Origin: Jaminaea rosea
Lineage: Eukaryota > Basidiomycota > Exobasidiomycetes > Microstromatales
Length of the DNA stretch: 64,000 bases
NCBI RefSeq assembly: GCF_003144245.1
Contig: NW_020289979.1
Span: forward strand, 1 to 64,000
Direction: 5' to 3'
The translations under genes were made by a program, and so were the position numbers. Below the pieces are notes generated by a model, which worked only from the letters and a program-made list of their open reading frames with translations, did no database searches and was not told the origin of the DNA. Positions 59,975 to 64,000 of the stretch are shown here, piece after piece; the stretch's first letter is position 1; each line of letters starts with the position of its first letter.

Positions 59975-62440
59975 ATGACAGCGGCTGACGGCAATGAAAT
60001 GCCCGTCAACAACGTCGCTGATCAACCACCTGCAGCATGGAGGTCACTGCCCTTCTTCCAGTCATTGCCCGTCTCAGCTCCGTCATCTTCATTAGCCTCG
60101 CAGCGCATCCTCGCCATCAAGAAGCTCACAAACTGGCCGAGGGGCATACAAGATGATTCGAGAACCAAGGACTCTGTCACGGCCCCCTACCTCGTCATAC
60201 TCAAGTCCGGAGATATCACTGTTGTAGATTCGACGACCTTCGCCCCGCTCACGTCGTCGTTCGCCTCGCTCTCTGGCGCTCATGGCTCACTCACTCACGC
60301 CCACTTCGACACCGCCTCTTCCCGCTTCATCCTCCTCAGTGAAGATGATGGAGCAGCTGGGACTAGCGCAAATGCCAATCTGCCGTTGATGCGCATTTGG
60401 GACGTATCAGATCCTCGCAGCAAACAATGGCGCCCACGCCTACTCGCTGAAACTCGTATCCAGCATGGCCGCACTTCGTTCCCCGTAGCTGCACTCGCCT
60501 CGACGCCTGGCTTGACCTACCTGGCTTGCTCTCTCTCCAATGGTGCTGTGCTACTGCTACGTAATCTCTCGGCTGTGCTGGACGCAGCGCCGTCCAACGC
60601 CCCAACCGCAGCGATGCCCAAGTTCAAGGTAGTCATGCAGCCTGCTTCGTCGTCTGAAAAGGAACCAGTCGAGCCAGTCACAGCTCTGGCCTTTTCCTCC
60701 ATCGACTCGCCGGCTACGCTGCACCTCTTCATCGCCAATCTGTCCAAGGTCACGAGATATACTGTTCTCGGCAAAGGAGCTGGCAGCCCTGCCATCACTC
60801 TGGATCACGTCGGAGCTCCTCTGGACTGTTCTGCTTTGGTCCCAGCTCGGGGAGACGAGACGCCAGAGTCGAAGCTTCTCATCGCTCGCCCAGAGGCAAT
60901 CTATGTCATCGGCTCGAATGGTCGCGAAGCATGCTACGCACACGAGGGCCAGAAAGCAAAAGTCTTCCTTCTCCCAGCGTCGTTGCAGCTAGTCATCCTC
61001 TCACCGCCGGTCGCGGCAAAGACGACAGCTGCTCGGACCAGTGCGCCAGACACGACAGAGGTCGCCATCTTCGATCTGCAGGGCAAGTTCTTGTCATATC
61101 AAGGCTCAGTGCTAGGCGCTATCCAAGCCGTCTTCTCAGACCCGACTACCTTTGACGGCCGCGAGGACGTCTATGTCCTCACCGACGCTGACAATCTGCA
61201 TCGCCTCGAGGAGCGACCATTGCGCGAGAAGCTCGACCTACTCTACAGTCGCAGCCTCTTTGTTCTCGCTGCTCAAGTCGCTCGCTCACACTTCGCGAGC
61301 GCTCACACTGACAGCCCCGACGCTACAACACAACTCAATGCCCTTCTTGCCGAGATCTGGATCAAGCATGGCGATCATCTCTACGAGAAGGGAGACTACG
61401 AAGGGAGCATGAAGATGGGCTATCTCAAGTCGGTCCCCGCGACCGCAGCATCAGGCTCGAGAAGAGTGCCGGGCAGCGTCAGGAAGAGTCTGGGGGAGAG
61501 CTACATCATTCGTCGCTTTCTCGACGCGCAAAGGATCCCGCTTCTCACTCTCTACCTACAAGAGCTACATCGCAGAGGGCTAGCAAATCCAGACCATACG
61601 ACACTCCTGCTCAACTGTTTCACCAAGATGCGTGACACCGAGGCTCTGGATCGTTTCATCCGCCGTTCACACGTAATCAGCAATGGCGCAGACGACGGCG
61701 ACGACGAGGACGACTATGGCTCAATAGTGAGCGACGTCGATGACGAGGCGCATCAAGATCGCCTGCCCTTCGACCTCGCCACGGCAATTAAAGTGTGCCG
61801 GTCAGCCAACTACTTTGCGCAAGCCTCATACCTGGCCAAGAAGTTTGACCTTGGCGCCGAGTATCTGCGCATCAAGATCGAGGACACCAACTCGCCGCTA
61901 GAGGCACTCGATTGGCTGCGTTCCCGGGACGCCGCCGATGTCGATGCGCAGCTGCGACTGTACGCAGGGTTGCTTCTTGCTGGAGGCGATGAGGCAGAAG
62001 AGGCGACCACGGACCTCCTCGTCGAGCTTTGCTCCGGGGCCTACCGACCGCGAGTCTCTAACTCGACAGCAGCCATCGAGCAGGCAGCGCGCGCAGCAGC
62101 AAGGGGCGAGACGGCGGCCAAGAACGACGGCGCAGGCGTTCTGGGCTACTTGAAAGGAGGGGGCGGATCAGTCAAGTCCGCGTCAGGCAAGCCGTTTGTC
62201 ATTCCCGGCGTCGACGAGGAATTGCCAGCTGAGGAAGAGAACGCGGGCCCTGCATACGACATTCCATCACCCCGCACCTTCTTCCCTTACTTCCTGCGCT
62301 TCACGCCGTCATTCAGGCGATTCCTGGAGACTGTCGCTCTGGCGCGGTGGGCGCAGTCAATCGCTGACGAGGCGCCGGAGGACTTGGAAGAGTCCACAGG
62401 CAGCGCCTATGAGCAGGAGGCTGGTGACGACAACAATGAA

Positions 62441-62471
<31 letters not shown>

Positions 62472-63556
62472 TCCGAGAGCAAAAGTCGATTTGGAACACT
62501 CTTTTCGAGATCTATCTCCAATCGAGCGACCAAGAGGACCATAGCAGGGCGGTCCGCCTGCTGCGACAGCACAAGACGCTGCCGTACGACGTTGCCCACA
62601 CTCTTGTCCTGTGCGAGCAAGCCAGTTTCATACAGGGCGTCGTCATCCTCTATGAGCGCATGGGTATGTTCGAGGATGTAGTTCGCCTGTGGATGGACCG
62701 TGCTCACGAGGAGCTAGCGCGAGGTGATACGCCGGAGTCGGCAGAAGAAGTACTCGCCGCTCTCAAGCGATACGGTCACATCGACGACGATTCATCCTCC
62801 TCGGCCTCCTCTTTGCACTCGCTCGTCCTCTCTTTCCTCGTCTCTCACCCGGTCTTGCTGTCGCGACATCGCGGCGATGTCGAGTCATTGCTCCTACACA
62901 TCGAGGACAGGCGAATCATGAGCACATTGGAGCTCGTGGACCTCTTGAGCAAGAGCGGTCCTCACGCAGACATCGGTCTCGTCAAGTCATTCCTGCAGCG
63001 CACCGTCGCAGAGGAGACTAGCGAGATGGAGGCCGACGAGAGATTGATTGCTTCGTACCGCGGCGAAGCTCGAGCCAAGACGAAGGAGATAGCCGACCTG
63101 TCAGCGGCGAGTGGAGAGCCGCGAGTCTTCCAGTCCAACCGATGTCATGCGTGTGGTGGGCAGATTGACCTGCCAGCCGTTCACTTCATGTGCAAGCACT
63201 CGTATCACGCGAGGTGTCTAGGTGAAAAGGAGAATGAGTGCCCTTCATGCGCACGCAGCTTCGGCGTCATCAGGGAGATTCGGACCAACAATGCGGAGCT
63301 AGCCTCGAGGCATGATCTGTGAGTACGAAACAGGGCGGAGGGCCCTAACGAGAGCTATCGGAACACGACTCCCGCGCGAGACCTCTTCACTGACGCCAAC
63401 TTCTCACGCCCGCTCGCCCGCCCGCTGGATCTCTCTCATCACCCCTTCTGCACGCACAGCTTTCTGCAAGAGCTCGATGAGGCCGATGACCCATTCGAGA
63501 CGATTGCGAGCATGTTCAGTCGTGGCATCTTTACCAAGGTTGCTCTCCAGCGGTAG
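59975..63556 (+). CDS. VPS11: HOPS/CORVET core subunit Vps11 (Pep5)
   Basis: The encoded protein has about 1146 residues, from exons 59975-63318 and 63460-63556 (phase 2; GTGAGT donor). Vps11 is a core scaffold of the endosome/vacuole tethering complexes. The order is: N-terminal beta-propeller (LTNWPRGIQD, YLVILKSGDITVVDS, THAHFDTASSRFILLSEDD); alpha-solenoid (RSLFVLAAQVARSHFAS, WIKHGDHLYEKGDYEGSMKM, IIRRFLDAQRIPLLTLYLQE, LLNCFTKMRDTEALDRFI); and a C-terminal RING-H2 at about 1056-1090 (CHACGGQIDLPAVHFMCKHS, then ARCLGEKENECPSC). A run of about 11 Asp lies in the solenoid near 62443-62472. The proposed end is FTKVALQR at 63556. Splicing into a further exon at 63627 is possible. The main call is firm; the last residues are not. 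Confidence 0.94.
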
Positions 63557-64000
63557 ACTAGCGCCCCTCCTCTGCTCAGCCTCCAAGGCACAATCTCGAC
63601 GATGCTAATTTGATACCATGAACTAGAGAGCTCGCTGGTCGTGGTCTGCTTGCCGACCGAGAGTCCCGTCTTTGCCGCTGTCTCGCTAGTCTAGCCGCCC
63701 GCACCGCTCCTGCTGCCACATGGCGACGCCACCTCAATTACTTTCGACTCGCCTCGACTCGCGAATCGAGCGACGTCCGAGCCTAAAGGCAAAGGGCGGA
63801 GAAGGAGGGCGGGCCCCCGGGCCATTAACACCAACGACCTTTCTCGTCCCATCTCATCTCTCGTACTCACCCATCATCACCCACCATCTTCACTAGTGCA
63901 GCAGCGATGAGAGCTTGAACGAGCGCGACTCATATCTTTCGTTCGACGGAAAGCCTTCGCCTCTTCTCCTCATTGTCCCTGCTCGACTTCCCCCCCTCAT
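63557..64000. other. Right flank after VPS11
   Basis: This probably holds the VPS11 3' UTR or a possible extra exon, then sequence upstream of a gene beyond the window. A GCTAAT branch-point-like motif at 63604-63609 precedes an AG at 63625-63626, an intron-like end. From about 63836 the plus strand is pyrimidine-rich, as before a fungal start codon. Confidence 0.45.

Overview
This 64-kb window is ordinary nuclear chromosome from a GC-rich basidiomycete, most likely in or near the smut-related Ustilaginomycotina. That placement is inferred from short introns with GTGAGT-type donors, several long intronless genes (GLT1 with one intron; ERG1, MCD4 and a TBC gene with none), high GC, and fungal protein families such as Sec72, Hpt1, Glt1, Mcd4, Snx41 and Cdc50. 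I see 26 protein-coding genes that I can support, one intron-containing tRNA-Ala and one weak 60-codon candidate. I see no transposon, virus-derived element, CRISPR array or rRNA. Exon boundaries were worked out by hand from splice signals, reading-frame phase and family similarity, not from transcripts.

Layout, left to right. 0.5-10 kb: an FG-repeat nuclear-basket nucleoporin (-), SEC72 (+), HPT1 (-) and TFIIH subunit TFB3/MAT1 (-). 10.5-12.7 kb: two diverging paralogous small secreted proteins of unknown function. 13-21 kb: the tiny ATP synthase subunit gene ATP18 (-), P-body factor SCD6 (+), RRP17/NOL12 (-), flippase subunit CDC50 (+) and an unrecognised single-pass membrane protein (+). 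21-31 kb: SNX41/ATG20 (-), squalene epoxidase ERG1 (+), proteasome alpha4 PRE6 (-), a MATH-BTB protein (+) and NAA10 (+). 31-40 kb: a 2-kb gene-free stretch and the 2166-residue glutamate synthase GLT1 (+). 40-48 kb: a paraoxonase-like protein (+), V-ATPase subunit H (-), mitochondrial ribosomal protein mL46 (+), an AhpD-like protein (-) and tRNA-Ala(UGC) (-). 48-64 kb: a 1400-residue TBC1D13-like Rab-GAP (+), MCD4 (-), TVP38 (+), GCN20 (-) and VPS11 (+).

The genes do not form a pathway cluster; they are mostly housekeeping genes. Strand alternates very regularly, giving nine head-to-head pairs that share 229-461 bp and nine tail-to-tail pairs. Membrane traffic is well represented (SEC72, CDC50, SNX41, TBC, TVP38, VPS11, V-ATPase H, MCD4), without evidence of co-regulation.

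The most interesting leads are: (1) the head-to-head secreted paralogs, whose Ser/Thr-rich middle region resembles beta-pore-forming (aerolysin/ETX-MTX2-like) folds; (2) a repeated within-exon gradient in which exons begin C-rich and end G-rich, with extra resets inside intronless ERG1 that may mark lost introns; (3) a BTB domain split by large disordered insertions; and (4) a tRNA-Ala whose intron can pair perfectly with its anticodon region.
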